Source: Rikenellaceae bacterium
GTDB taxonomy: Bacteria > Bacteroidota > Bacteroidia > Bacteroidales > UBA932
DNA length: 37,767 nucleotides
Direction of reading: 5' to 3'
Assembly: GCA_012800665.1 (NCBI GenBank)
Contig: JAAZIW010000005.1
Coordinates: 1 to 37,767 of the forward strand
The position numbers were made by a program, and so were the translations under genes. Below, one piece after another: positions 17,012 to 25,218 of this stretch (its first letter is position 1; each line of letters opens with the position of its first letter). The notes under the pieces were generated by a model, which searched no databases, was not told where the DNA came from, and saw only the letters and a program-made list of their open reading frames with translations.

Positions 17012-17596
17012 TTAATGGGTTATATAATTTTCGGGATGTTTCCCTTTTAGATTAAGTTCTTCGTAATATTGTTGAAGGCGTTTGAGGTCGGACTTATGGT
17101 CTCCTGTAAGAGGGAATTTTTTTCCGCACGAAATGCGCTTTGTGCCCCAGTCGATATAGCCTGCATAGAGAGGTATTCCTGCTTCGTGTGCAATTACCAA
17201 TGCGCCTGTTTTCCAACGCTTTATCGGTTTACGGGTGCCTTCAGGCGCAACGGCTAATTTAAAGAAATCGACTTGCTCCATTTCGCTGATGATACTCTTT
17301 ACTAAATTACCGGCATTGGAGCGGTCCACAGGGATGCATCCCCAAGCTCTGAGTATGGATCCCAAGGGCCAGAAAAAGAGTTCTTTCTTTATCATCACCC
17401 GACCGACTTCGCCGAAGGAGGAATAAAACAGGTATGCAACAATAAAATCGGCCATGCTGGTATGCGGAACCCCAAGCATAACACATTTTGGCTCAGGGGG
17501 AGGTCCGCTTACCGATGTCCAGCCGAGTTTTCTCAAACACCATCCGCAAAAACGGCTCCAGCGCTTACTGTAATGGGTTTTTTTATAGGTTGACAT
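17012..17596 (-). CDS. PlsC-like glycerolipid acyltransferase
   Basis: With the start at 17596 (MSTYKKTHYSKRW) this protein has 194 residues. The acyltransferase HX4D motif is His45-Asp50 (HTSMAD) and motif III is EGTR at 119-122. A longer open frame exists upstream (to 17662) but would overlap parE by 80 bases; the chosen ATG overlaps it by 14 and follows the signature spacing. Proteins like this transfer acyl chains to lysophospholipids or glycerol phosphates at the inner membrane. It sits between parE and the acyl synthetase gene, probably working with the latter on membrane lipid remodelling. The exact acceptor is unknown. Confidence 0.85.
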   Translation of the reverse strand: MSTYKKTHYSKRWSRFCGWCLRKLGWTSVSGPPPEPKCVMLGVPHTSMADFIVAYLFYSSFGEVGRVMIKKELFFWPLGSILRAWGCIPVDRSNAGNLVKSIISEMEQVDFFKLAVAPEGTRKPIKRWKTGALVIAHEAGIPLYAGYIDWGTKRISCGKKFPLTGDHKSDLKRLQQYYEELNLKGKHPENYITH

Positions 17597-19493
17597 CTTG
17601 AAGTTCTTCTTCGCTGCGTAGGTTTGCGCGTATGAATCTCTGCCTTTCCGGCGTATTGTCACCCATATAGAATTCCATTATTTCGGAAATGTTTTCTTCA
17701 TCAGAAATCTGCACTGTATCTAGTTTCATGTCTTCGTTTATGAAATTGGCGAATTCGTCTGCCGATATTTCACCGAGACCTTTAAAGCGGGTGATTTCGA
17801 ATTTCCCGTTCTGCAATTCGCTTACGGCCTTGTCCTTTTCCTCGATGGAGTAGCAATAACGGTTTTCTTTTTTATTGCGTACACGGAAAAGGGGAGTCTG
17901 CAGTATGAATACATGGCCGCGGCGGATGAGTTCCGGGTAATATTTCATTATAAAGGTAAGCACCAGCATGCGTATATGCATGCCGTCATCATCCGCATCG
18001 GTGGCTATTATTATATTGTTGTAGCGCAGATTGTCTATGTCGTCTTCAACTCCGAGCGCACTGATCAGCAGATTGAGTTCTTCGTTTTCGACCACCCTCC
18101 TGCGGCTTTCCTTGTAAGAATTGATGGGCTTTCCGCGAAGGCTGAACACTGCCTGGTAATTTGCGTTGCGGGCCTTTGTGATGGTTCCGCTTGCAGAGTC
18201 GCCCTCGGTAATGAATATGCTGCTGTTCTCGATATAGTCTTTTGTATTATCATTCGCCTTGTCGTCATAATGATAGCGGCAGTCACGGAGTTTGCGGTTG
18301 TAGACCGCTGTTTTTCGATTGCGCTCGCGCGTCTTTTTTTGTATGCTGGAAATCTCCTCCCTCTCCTTCTGGGATGCCTTTATCTTTTCTTCTATTATCG
18401 GCACAATCTCCTTGTGAATGTGCAAATAGTTGTCGAGATTCTTGGATATGAAATCGTTCACATAGCTTCGGATGGTGGGTCCTATATCGAGTTTCGGCAA
18501 GCCCTTTTCGTTGTGAGTCTGCTTTTCCCACATATAGTTGCTCCCGAGTTTGGTTTTGGTTTGGCCTTCGAAGTTCGGTTCCTGAATCAAGATGCTGATG
18601 GCTCCAACAACGCCTTGCCTGCAGTCGGAAGGTTCGTAGTTTTTCTTGAAGAAGTCTTTGAGGGTTTTGGCGATGGCTTCGCGGTAAGCGGCAAGATGGG
18701 TGCCGCCGTCACGGGTGTTTTGGCCGTTAACGAAAGAAGATATGTTCTCGCCATGTTCGTTATTGTGTGTAAGCACCACCTCTATGTCTTCGCCTATCAG
18801 ATGGATAGGGGGATAGAGAGGCTCGCCGCTAAGGAGATTTTCGTTCACCAAGTCCAAAAGGCCGTTTTCGCTTTGGTAAGATTTGCCATTGTAGGTTAGA
18901 GTAAGGCCTTTTTTAAGATAGGAATAGTTTTTAACCATCTGCTCCACATACTCGCTTTGATATTCGTACTTGCCGAACATCATGGTGTCGGGAGTGAATT
19001 TTACAAGGGTGCCATCCTTCTCTTTGGCCGCCTGCTCCTTGCCTGAATCTTTCAGCTCGCCTCTTTCGAAGTGAGCCCAAGACTTTTCGCCATCGCGGAA
19101 TGAAGAAACGTAAAAGCTTTCGGACAGGGCATTTACTGCCTTGGAACCTACTCCGTTAAGGCCTACGCTCTTTTTGAAAACTTTATCGTCGAATTTTCCG
19201 CCGGTGTTGAGTATGCTCACGGCCTTTATCACGCTGTCCAATGGAATACCGCGGCCGAAGTCCCTTACGCTTACCTCATTGTTTTGTATGTCTACGATTA
19301 TTTCCTTGCCGTGCCCCATGGAGTATTCGTCCACCGAGTTGTCGATTATCTCTTTTAGCAGAACATATATTCCATCGCCGGGGTTGTTGCCATTGCCAAG
19401 CCGGCCTATGTACATTCCGGGACGCAGGCGCACGTGTTCTACGCCTTCAAGAGTTCTTATTTTGTCGTCTGTATAGTTTGTTACGTTGGGCAT
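17583..19493 (-). CDS. parE: DNA topoisomerase IV / gyrase-type subunit B
   Basis: This protein of 636 residues has the GHKL ATPase domain (DNSVDEY, then DFGRGIP and GLNGVGSKAVNAL), the transducer domain and the TOPRIM domain (EGDSASG and DADDDGMHI). At this length, without the extra insert of typical GyrB, it fits Bacteroidota ParE. It acts with ParA/ParC-type subunits to decatenate chromosomes. ATG at 19493 is chosen over a TTG at 19502, because the TTG lies inside the -7 box (19500-19507) and could not be in the mRNA. No gene for the partner A subunit is next to it; the following gene is a lipid acyltransferase. Confidence 0.9.
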   Translation of the reverse strand: MPNVTNYTDDKIRTLEGVEHVRLRPGMYIGRLGNGNNPGDGIYVLLKEIIDNSVDEYSMGHGKEIIVDIQNNEVSVRDFGRGIPLDSVIKAVSILNTGGKFDDKVFKKSVGLNGVGSKAVNALSESFYVSSFRDGEKSWAHFERGELKDSGKEQAAKEKDGTLVKFTPDTMMFGKYEYQSEYVEQMVKNYSYLKKGLTLTYNGKSYQSENGLLDLVNENLLSGEPLYPPIHLIGEDIEVVLTHNNEHGENISSFVNGQNTRDGGTHLAAYREAIAKTLKDFFKKNYEPSDCRQGVVGAISILIQEPNFEGQTKTKLGSNYMWEKQTHNEKGLPKLDIGPTIRSYVNDFISKNLDNYLHIHKEIVPIIEEKIKASQKEREEISSIQKKTRERNRKTAVYNRKLRDCRYHYDDKANDNTKDYIENSSIFITEGDSASGTITKARNANYQAVFSLRGKPINSYKESRRRVVENEELNLLISALGVEDDIDNLRYNNIIIATDADDDGMHIRMLVLTFIMKYYPELIRRGHVFILQTPLFRVRNKKENRYCYSIEEKDKAVSELQNGKFEITRFKGLGEISADEFANFINEDMKLDTVQISDEENISEIMEFYMGDNTPERQRFIRANLRSEEELQDVNL

Positions 19494-19499
19494 AAGTTG

Positions 19500-19507
19500 C
19501 AAAAATA
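19500..19507 (-). promoter_or_regulatory. Bacteroidota -7 box for parE
   Basis: The minus strand reads TATTTTTG, matching TAnnTTTG, and ends seven bases before the parE ATG at 19493. The leader would be about three bases, so the message is almost leaderless. The match is what decides the start codon of parE. Confidence 0.55.
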
Positions 19508-19512
19508 CTAAA

Positions 19513-19875
19513 TTATTCTTTTGTGACCACGCCCTTGAGGTGCAGAATAATCGGTTTTTTTATATCTGAAAGATAAACTATTACGGTTTTGTCGAAAGGA
19601 TACGGGCCGTCTTCATTCTTGTAATTCACGCTTATCGTTCCTTTCTCTCCGGTCTTAAGGCTTTCGCGCGTCCAGCTAACCCCTGTGCATCCGCAGGACG
19701 GGATGGCGGAAAGTATGGTCAGCGGTTCGTCTCCCTTGTTAGTGATCGTGAATACGCAGTTTTGAACTCCGTCTTTTACGCTGAACTTGCCGAAGTCATG
19801 TACGGTTTTATCGAATTCCGCTCTGCCCCCTATGAGCGTCTGGAGCGATATGAATATTAGCAAAAATAATTTCAT
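19513..19875 (-). CDS. DUF1573 domain-containing exported protein
   Basis: This 120-residue protein has a cleavable signal peptide of about 18 residues (KLFLLIFISLQTLIGG). The single DUF1573 domain follows, recognised by HDFGKF near residue 26 and the SCGCTGV motif after a long beta region. DUF1573 is an immunoglobulin-like beta-sandwich domain found in exported proteins of Bacteroidota, with no assigned function. It could be periplasmic or surface-bound. Its -7 box (19880-19887) ends five bases before the ATG, and it diverges from the ferredoxin gene. Confidence 0.85.
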   Translation of the reverse strand: MKLFLLIFISLQTLIGGRAEFDKTVHDFGKFSVKDGVQNCVFTITNKGDEPLTILSAIPSCGCTGVSWTRESLKTGEKGTISVNYKNEDGPYPFDKTVIVYLSDIKKPIILHLKGVVTKE

Positions 19876-19879
19876 ATTG

Positions 19880-19887
19880 CAAATTTA
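19880..19887 (-). promoter_or_regulatory. Bacteroidota -7 box for the DUF1573 gene
   Basis: The minus strand reads TAAATTTG, a full TAnnTTTG match, with its final G at 19880 and the start codon at 19875. Transcription would begin about at the start codon. Confidence 0.55.
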
Positions 19888-19899
19888 TTACAAAAACCT

Positions 19900-19907
19900 T
19901 ACCTTTG
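19900..19907 (+). promoter_or_regulatory. Bacteroidota -7 box for the ferredoxin operon
   Basis: The plus strand reads TACCTTTG, matching TAnnTTTG, about 29 bases before the ferredoxin ATG. It lies 12 bases from the opposite-strand box at 19880-19887, making another compact divergent promoter pair. Confidence 0.55.
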
Positions 19908-19936
19908 CTGAACATTCATAAAAAAGTTATAGAACT

Positions 19937-20110
19937 ATGGCTTATAAAATTGATCCGGATCTTTGTATTGCATGCGGTAGCTGTCAAGGCGAATGCCCCA
20001 GCGGAGCTATCCAGGAAGGGGACAGCTATTCCATCGACCCTGACGTTTGCGTAGATTGCGGTGCATGCGAAAGCGTATGCCCCGTAGAGGCAATCTCCTC
20101 AGGTGATTAG
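19937..20110 (+). CDS. 2x[4Fe-4S] bacterial-type ferredoxin
   Basis: This 57-residue protein has two complete cluster motifs: C10-x2-C13-x2-C16-x3-C20-Pro and C38-x2-C41-x2-C44-x3-C48-Pro. The two halves repeat the same fold (DPDLCIACGSC and DPDVCVDCGAC), the hallmark of clostridial-type 8Fe ferredoxins. It carries low-potential electrons in the cytoplasm and would be a natural partner for the PFOR encoded 1.5 kb away on the other strand. The stop is six bases before a short LysR-type gene, so the two are co-transcribed. The start ATG is preceded by an A-rich leader of about 26 bases from the -7 box. Confidence 0.96.
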   Translation: MAYKIDPDLCIACGSCQGECPSGAIQEGDSYSIDPDVCVDCGACESVCPVEAISSGD

Positions 20111-20116
20111 CTATCA

Positions 20117-20485
20117 ATGCTGGAAGACAAAAGACTAAAAATTTTTGCGGCGGTGGTGGAATTCAGCAATTTCACTGCCGCTGCCACTTCTTTGGGTATC
20201 ACCCAGCCTGCGGTAAGTCAAAACATTGCCGAACTTGAACGCCTGCTCGGAGTCAGGCTTTTTGAGCGCACTCGCAGCGAGGCTGTCCTTACCGAGGAGG
20301 GACGCCGCTTCGAGGGGTATGCAAGGCAGATTTTGCATTGGTATCGTGTTGCAGAAGAGGCCTTTTCTCCTCTCGATTATGGCAAAGAACCCGTTAATCC
20401 TGTAAGCATTCCTCTCGATGAGGCAACAGATGCCGAAATATGGTCATCCTGCGGTGACCTTCATATAGAAATCAAGCATAAATAA
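20117..20485 (+). CDS. LysR-type winged-helix protein lacking an effector domain
   Basis: This protein has only 122 residues. Its first ~65 residues are a clear LysR/ModE winged helix-turn-helix: LKIFAAVVEFSNFTAAA, then TQPAVSQNIAELERLLGVRLFERT. LysR regulators normally have about 300 residues with a periplasmic-binding-protein-like effector domain, which is missing here. The tail of about 45 residues is acidic and shows no family pattern. The gene ends with an ordinary stop and no homologous continuation downstream, so it is probably not a recent truncation. It lies six bases after the ferredoxin gene and two bases before a PlsC-like gene, suggesting a fixed operon. Its targets are unknown. 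Confidence 0.85.
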   Translation: MLEDKRLKIFAAVVEFSNFTAAATSLGITQPAVSQNIAELERLLGVRLFERTRSEAVLTEEGRRFEGYARQILHWYRVAEEAFSPLDYGKEPVNPVSIPLDEATDAEIWSSCGDLHIEIKHK

Positions 20486-20487
20486 CA

Positions 20488-21564
20488 ATGGCAAGGAAAC
20501 AAGGTCCCTGGAAACAGAATTTCTGGTATACCGTTCTGCGTTATTACGTAGATGCCTGCACCCGTTTCAGCTACAGGAGTTTGCGTGTGGAGGGCCTAGA
20601 GAACATTCCCTCCGATGGAGCAGTGATAATCGCACCAAACCATAGCAATACCCTGATGGATGCGCTTGTGGTGCTTGGCTCTCGAAAATGCCGCACCGTC
20701 TTCGGCGCAAGGGCGGATATTTTCGAAAACCCTACGGTAGCTTCCATTCTGCGCTTTCTTCGCATTCTTCCCATGGTGCGCAGGCGGGATGGCATACGCA
20801 AGGTGCTACGCAATTACGAAACTATCGATCAAGTGGTGGATGTGCTTGACAATGGTGTTCCTTTTTGCATGTTTGCAGAAGGAAGACACCGCGCCATGCA
20901 TTCCTTACTGCCTATAAATAAGGGAATCTTCCGCATAGCCAAAATGGCTCATGAGGCTCTCGGCGACAAGAAAGATGTTTTCATTGTACCTACAGGTCTG
21001 GATTACGGCGATTACTTTCTTTTCAGGACTTGGTCGCGCCTGCGTTATGGCAAGGCCATAAATGTATCGGAATTCATAAGGAAGAACGCGGATTTAAGCG
21101 AACAGGAATTATTTGCAGGCTTGAGAGCCCGCTTGGTTGGCGGAATATCAAGCAGGATAGTTTGTTTGCCTGATGACGAAAACTATTCTCTTAATTGGGA
21201 GGCTTTTCAGCAGCGCTTTGCCGCCCTTAACGGCAACACTTACCGCGATGCCGGTCTTCCTCGCAAACGCTCCACACGTTTGGCGCTTGCAGTGCTTACG
21301 GCTCTGCCTTTTGCGGTTTCCGCCGTGCTCACAGCACCGATGTGGGGTGTTGCGGAATGGCTTTGCCATAAAAAGATAAAAGACCGGGCTTTCCGCAATA
21401 CCGCCCGTTTTGCCATGAAGCTGCTCGGCAACATCCTTATAGGCATCCCTTTGGCTGTGGTTTTTTTCGTAAACCTGTCCTGGTACTTCGCCCTTGCCGC
21501 ACTTCTTTACTTTTTCGCAAGTTACAGCATTTTCTACGACTGGCTTAATCTCATCCGCCGATAA
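20488..21564 (+). CDS. PlsC-like acyltransferase with C-terminal membrane segments
   Basis: This 358-residue protein has the acyltransferase block near the N-terminus: NHSNTLMDAL with His52 and Asp58 (an HX5D spacing rather than HX4D), then the FAEGRHR motif III near residue 131. Two strongly hydrophobic segments at about 265-290 and 318-345 anchor the C-terminus in the membrane. Similar proteins in Bacteroidota are annotated as 1-acyl-sn-glycerol-3-phosphate acyltransferases, which place the second acyl chain in phosphatidic acid. The start is two bases after the LysR-type gene. With a second, smaller acyltransferase at 17012-17596 in the same window, the true substrates need testing. Confidence 0.87.
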   Translation: MARKQGPWKQNFWYTVLRYYVDACTRFSYRSLRVEGLENIPSDGAVIIAPNHSNTLMDALVVLGSRKCRTVFGARADIFENPTVASILRFLRILPMVRRRDGIRKVLRNYETIDQVVDVLDNGVPFCMFAEGRHRAMHSLLPINKGIFRIAKMAHEALGDKKDVFIVPTGLDYGDYFLFRTWSRLRYGKAINVSEFIRKNADLSEQELFAGLRARLVGGISSRIVCLPDDENYSLNWEAFQQRFAALNGNTYRDAGLPRKRSTRLALAVLTALPFAVSAVLTAPMWGVAEWLCHKKIKDRAFRNTARFAMKLLGNILIGIPLAVVFFVNLSWYFALAALLYFFASYSIFYDWLNLIRR

Positions 21565-21572
21565 TATTCATT

Positions 21573-21600
21573 AAAAAACCTCCGACTTTTCAGCCGGAGG
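21573..21600 (-). terminator. Rho-independent terminator of the PFOR gene
   Basis: On the minus strand a nine-pair stem (CCUCCGGCU with AGUCGGAGG, one G-U wobble) is closed by a GAAA tetraloop and followed by six U residues (21573-21578). It lies about 20 bases past the PFOR stop. The wobble and the U-tract both point to the minus strand, although it also sits at the end of the convergent acyltransferase gene. Confidence 0.88.
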
Positions 21601-21622
21601 CAAATATAGAGGAAGATTATTA

Positions 21623-24600
21623 TTAATCTTTCGCAAGGCGTTGGTAGTTGGCGAGGCGCAGCTTTGCAAACTCTTCAGTCTTGCTTAGAAGTTCTTTTGC
21701 CCTGTCGGGGAAGAGCTTGTGGAGCGATGAGAAACGAACTTCTCCCATAAGGAAGTCCTGGAATTTAGTCCAGTCGGGCTCCTTGCTGTCGAGAGAGAAC
21801 GGGTTTTTGTCGCTCCCCACAAGAGTCGGATTGTAGCGGTACAGGTGCCAGTAGCCGCAGTCTACAGCAAGTTTTTCCTCACGCTGACTAAGCCCCATGC
21901 CTGCCTTGAGGCCATGGTTGATACATGGAGAATAGGCTATTATGAGTGATGGGCCGTCATAGGCTTCAGCTTCCTTGATGGCATTCATGAATTGTACAGG
22001 GCTGGCTCCCATAGCTACCTGGGCAACATAAACATAGCCGTAGCTGATAGCCATCATGCCCAAATCCTTCTTGCGCACCTCCTTGCCGGAAGCGGCGAAC
22101 TTGGCAATGGCTCCCACAGGGGTACTCTTGCTGGACTGTCCGCCGGTGTTGGAATAAACCTCAGTGTCGAGTACTAATACATTCACATTCTTGCCGCTCG
22201 CAAGCACATGGTCGAGTCCACCGTAGCCAATGTCGTAGGCCCAGCCGTCTCCGCCGAATATCCATTGGCTGCGTGCCGGTATATAATGCTTGTATTCTGC
22301 AAGTTGCTCGGATACTTTATCCTTGCTCTTTTCGAGTATGGGGATAAGCGCATCTGCAACTTCACGGGTGGTTTTATAGTCTTCGGGTGCGGAGAGCCAC
22401 TTTTCTGCAAGCGCTTTCACATCTCCATCCCTTCCGGCGAGCTGCTCCATAAGCGATTTTACGGTCAGACGCATACGGTCGGAACCTATCTTCATACCCA
22501 AACCGAATTCGGCGGCATCTTCAAACAGAGAATTCTGCCAAGCCGGCCCGTGCCCGCCGGCATTGGTGCAATAGGGGCTTGCGGGGAAAGAGGCTCCGTA
22601 GATGGAGGAGCATCCTGTGGCATTGGCAATCATCATATGGTCGCCGAAGAGCTGGGTGATATTCTTTATATAAGGTGTCTCACCGCAACCTGCGCATGCT
22701 CCCGAGAACTCGAAGAGAGGCTGGCTGAACTGAGATGCCTTCACATTGCTCTTGGGGTCGAACGGAGTCTTGTAGCCTACCTTGCTGTTGAGATGATCGA
22801 ATTGTACCTGCTCATCTGCACGTTCGAGATAATCGACCATTTTGAGAGCCTTTTCCGGTTTGGCAAGGCAGACATCCATACAATTGCCGCAACCTGTACA
22901 GTCTGCCACGCTGATGCTGAGAGCGTACTTGTATTCTTTGAGGTTGGCTCTGCCATCAGCGAACTTGGTGCCCTTCGGAAGGGCCGCCGCTTCTTCGTCA
23001 GTGAGCAGGAACGGCCTTATGGCTGCGTGCGGACATGCAAAAGCGCAATTGTTGCACTGGATACATTTTTCAGCATCCCACTCAGGAACCATTACTGCCA
23101 CGCCGCGTTTTTCATAGGCGGATGTGCCGGAGGGCATTGTGCCGTCCATATATGGAAGGAAGGCGCTCACAGGCAGGGAGTCTCCGGCCTGAGCGTTCAC
23201 CACATCGGCGATTTCTTTTACAAACGGAGTTGCAAGGCGGTCTACGCCCGGATTCTCAAATTTGGCGTTGATGCCGGCCCAAGTTGAGGGTATTGCAACT
23301 TCGATATATTCTCCACCCCTGTCTATGGCATCGTAATTCATCTTCACTATATGCTCACCCTTGTTGCCGTAGCTCTTGAAGGCTGCATCTTTCATATATT
23401 TAACTGCATCTTCGTAGGGGATTATACCGGTAATCTTAAAGAATGCGCTTTGCAGAATGGTGTTGATACGGTTGCCCAAACCAATCTCCTGAGCAATCTT
23501 GGTGGCGTTTATAATGTAGAGTTTGATATTCTTTTTAGCTATAACGCCTTTTACGTTGTCGGGAATGCGCTCCAAGGTTTCTTTTTCGTCCCAAAGGGAA
23601 TTGAGTAGGAGGCTGCCGCCGTTTTTAATTCCCTTGAGCACATCATATTTATATAGGTATGAAGGCACGTGGCAAGCAACGAAATCGGGAGTGCTTACCA
23701 AATAGGGGGCGTGTATGGGCTGTTTGCCGAAGCGGAGATGACTGCAGGTGTAGCCTCCGGACTTTTTGGAGTCGTAGTCAAAGTAAGCCTGGCAATATAA
23801 ATCGGTGTGACTGCCGATAATCTTGATGGTGTTTTTGTTGGCGCCCACGGTGCCGTCAGAACCCAAGCCATAGAACTTGCATTCTTTCGTGCCGGGCTTC
23901 ACTATGGAAACCTCTTCCTTTACAGGGAGGCTCTTGAAAGTTACATCGTCCACAATTCCTATGGTAAAGTCACTCTTGGGAGACTTGAGCTCCAAGTTCT
24001 CATATACGGCGATGATTTGCGCCGGAGTGGTGTCCTTGCTGGAAAGTCCATAGCGTCCTCCAACGATTAGGGGAGCGTTTTCTTTGCCTTGATAAGCGGC
24101 CTTTATGTCCAAATAGAGGGGTTCGCCGAGCGAGCCGGGCTCTTTGGTGCGGTCCAGCACTGCGATTTTTTTAACCGTCTTGGGTATGGCCTTGAAGAGA
24201 TATTCAGTGCTGAAAGGCCTGTAAAGATGTACGCTTACGAGGCCGTATTTGCCTCCGGCGCTGTTCAGATGATCGATGGTCTCCTTTATGGTTTCGGTAA
24301 CGGAGCCCATGGCGATGATTATATTTTCGGCCTGTTTGTCGCCGTAATATATAAAAGGACGATATTTGCGGCCTGTAAGCTCGCTTATTTCGCCCATATA
24401 GCGTGCAACTATGTCCGGAACTTCCTCATATACTTTATTGCGCACCTCCACAGCCTGGAAATAAACGTCACCGTTTTGGGCTGTTCCGCGGATAACGGGG
24501 GCATTCGGGCTGAGGGCTCTTTCACGGAAGTTCTTGAGGGATTTTTCGCTTACCATATCTTTGAGTGCGGCCTCGTCGAGAACCTCAATCTTTTGTACTT

Positions 24601-25141
24601 CGTGGCTGGTGCGGAAACCATCGAAGAAATGCAGGAAAGGAATGCTGCTCTTGATTGCGCTCAGATGCGCTACTGCGGCAAGGTCCTGCGCCTCTTGTAC
24701 AGAGCCGGAAGCAAGAAGGGCAAAGCCTGTCTGGCGGCATGCCATTACGTCCTGATGGTCTCCGAAGATGGAGAGGGCGTGGCTTGCAAGTGCGCGGGCC
24801 GACACGTGAAATACGCCGGGAAGAAGTTCGCCGGCCATCTTATACATATTGGGAATCATGAGCAGGAGACCCTGAGAAGCGGTATAAGTGCTGGTAAGGG
24901 CGCCTGCTTGAAGCGAGCCGTGCATTGCTCCTGCGGCTCCGGCTTCACTTTCTAACTCGGTAACCTCGACTGTCTCGCCCCAGAGGTTCTTTTTACCGTG
25001 GGCGGCCCATTCGTCTATGCTCTCCGCCATAGGTGAAGAAGGCGTAATGGGATAGATGCATGCGTTCTCGCTGAAGAGATACGCGATGTTTGCGACAGCG
25101 GTGTTACCGTCACAAGTAATAAATTTCTTTTCTTTGGCCAT
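21623..25141 (-). CDS. nifJ: Pyruvate:ferredoxin (flavodoxin) oxidoreductase
   Basis: This 1172-residue single-chain enzyme has the usual PFOR domain order: pyrimidine-binding domain I (YPITPSSPMAES near residue 30), domain II, the gamma-type domain, a ferredoxin domain with two [4Fe-4S] motifs near residues 694-704 (CIQCNNC) and 747-757 (CTGCGNC), and the pyrophosphate-binding domain with GDGWAYDIGYGG near 964. It oxidises pyruvate to acetyl-CoA and CO2 and reduces ferredoxin, the central step of anaerobic energy metabolism in this group. The chain length is normal. It follows fabD by 77 bases on the same strand and ends at a strong terminator. Confidence 0.96.
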   Translation of the reverse strand: MAKEKKFITCDGNTAVANIAYLFSENACIYPITPSSPMAESIDEWAAHGKKNLWGETVEVTELESEAGAAGAMHGSLQAGALTSTYTASQGLLLMIPNMYKMAGELLPGVFHVSARALASHALSIFGDHQDVMACRQTGFALLASGSVQEAQDLAAVAHLSAIKSSIPFLHFFDGFRTSHEVQKIEVLDEAALKDMVSEKSLKNFRERALSPNAPVIRGTAQNGDVYFQAVEVRNKVYEEVPDIVARYMGEISELTGRKYRPFIYYGDKQAENIIIAMGSVTETIKETIDHLNSAGGKYGLVSVHLYRPFSTEYLFKAIPKTVKKIAVLDRTKEPGSLGEPLYLDIKAAYQGKENAPLIVGGRYGLSSKDTTPAQIIAVYENLELKSPKSDFTIGIVDDVTFKSLPVKEEVSIVKPGTKECKFYGLGSDGTVGANKNTIKIIGSHTDLYCQAYFDYDSKKSGGYTCSHLRFGKQPIHAPYLVSTPDFVACHVPSYLYKYDVLKGIKNGGSLLLNSLWDEKETLERIPDNVKGVIAKKNIKLYIINATKIAQEIGLGNRINTILQSAFFKITGIIPYEDAVKYMKDAAFKSYGNKGEHIVKMNYDAIDRGGEYIEVAIPSTWAGINAKFENPGVDRLATPFVKEIADVVNAQAGDSLPVSAFLPYMDGTMPSGTSAYEKRGVAVMVPEWDAEKCIQCNNCAFACPHAAIRPFLLTDEEAAALPKGTKFADGRANLKEYKYALSISVADCTGCGNCMDVCLAKPEKALKMVDYLERADEQVQFDHLNSKVGYKTPFDPKSNVKASQFSQPLFEFSGACAGCGETPYIKNITQLFGDHMMIANATGCSSIYGASFPASPYCTNAGGHGPAWQNSLFEDAAEFGLGMKIGSDRMRLTVKSLMEQLAGRDGDVKALAEKWLSAPEDYKTTREVADALIPILEKSKDKVSEQLAEYKHYIPARSQWIFGGDGWAYDIGYGGLDHVLASGKNVNVLVLDTEVYSNTGGQSSKSTPVGAIAKFAASGKEVRKKDLGMMAISYGYVYVAQVAMGASPVQFMNAIKEAEAYDGPSLIIAYSPCINHGLKAGMGLSQREEKLAVDCGYWHLYRYNPTLVGSDKNPFSLDSKEPDWTKFQDFLMGEVRFSSLHKLFPDRAKELLSKTEEFAKLRLANYQRLAKD

Positions 25142-25218
25142 AATTATGTTAATGAAATAAGATTTAGATTCTTTGTATCGTGTTGATTTTTACATCGTGC
25201 TAAGTTAATAAAAAAACC

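Noticed and set aside
17597-17662. Longer N-terminus for the PlsC-like acyltransferase
   Set aside because: It would overlap parE by 80 bases and adds a basic stretch not seen in the family; ATG 17596 gives the usual length.
19493-19502. TTG start of parE at 19502
   Set aside because: It lies within the -7 promoter box and so would not be in the mRNA; ATG 19493 is preferred.
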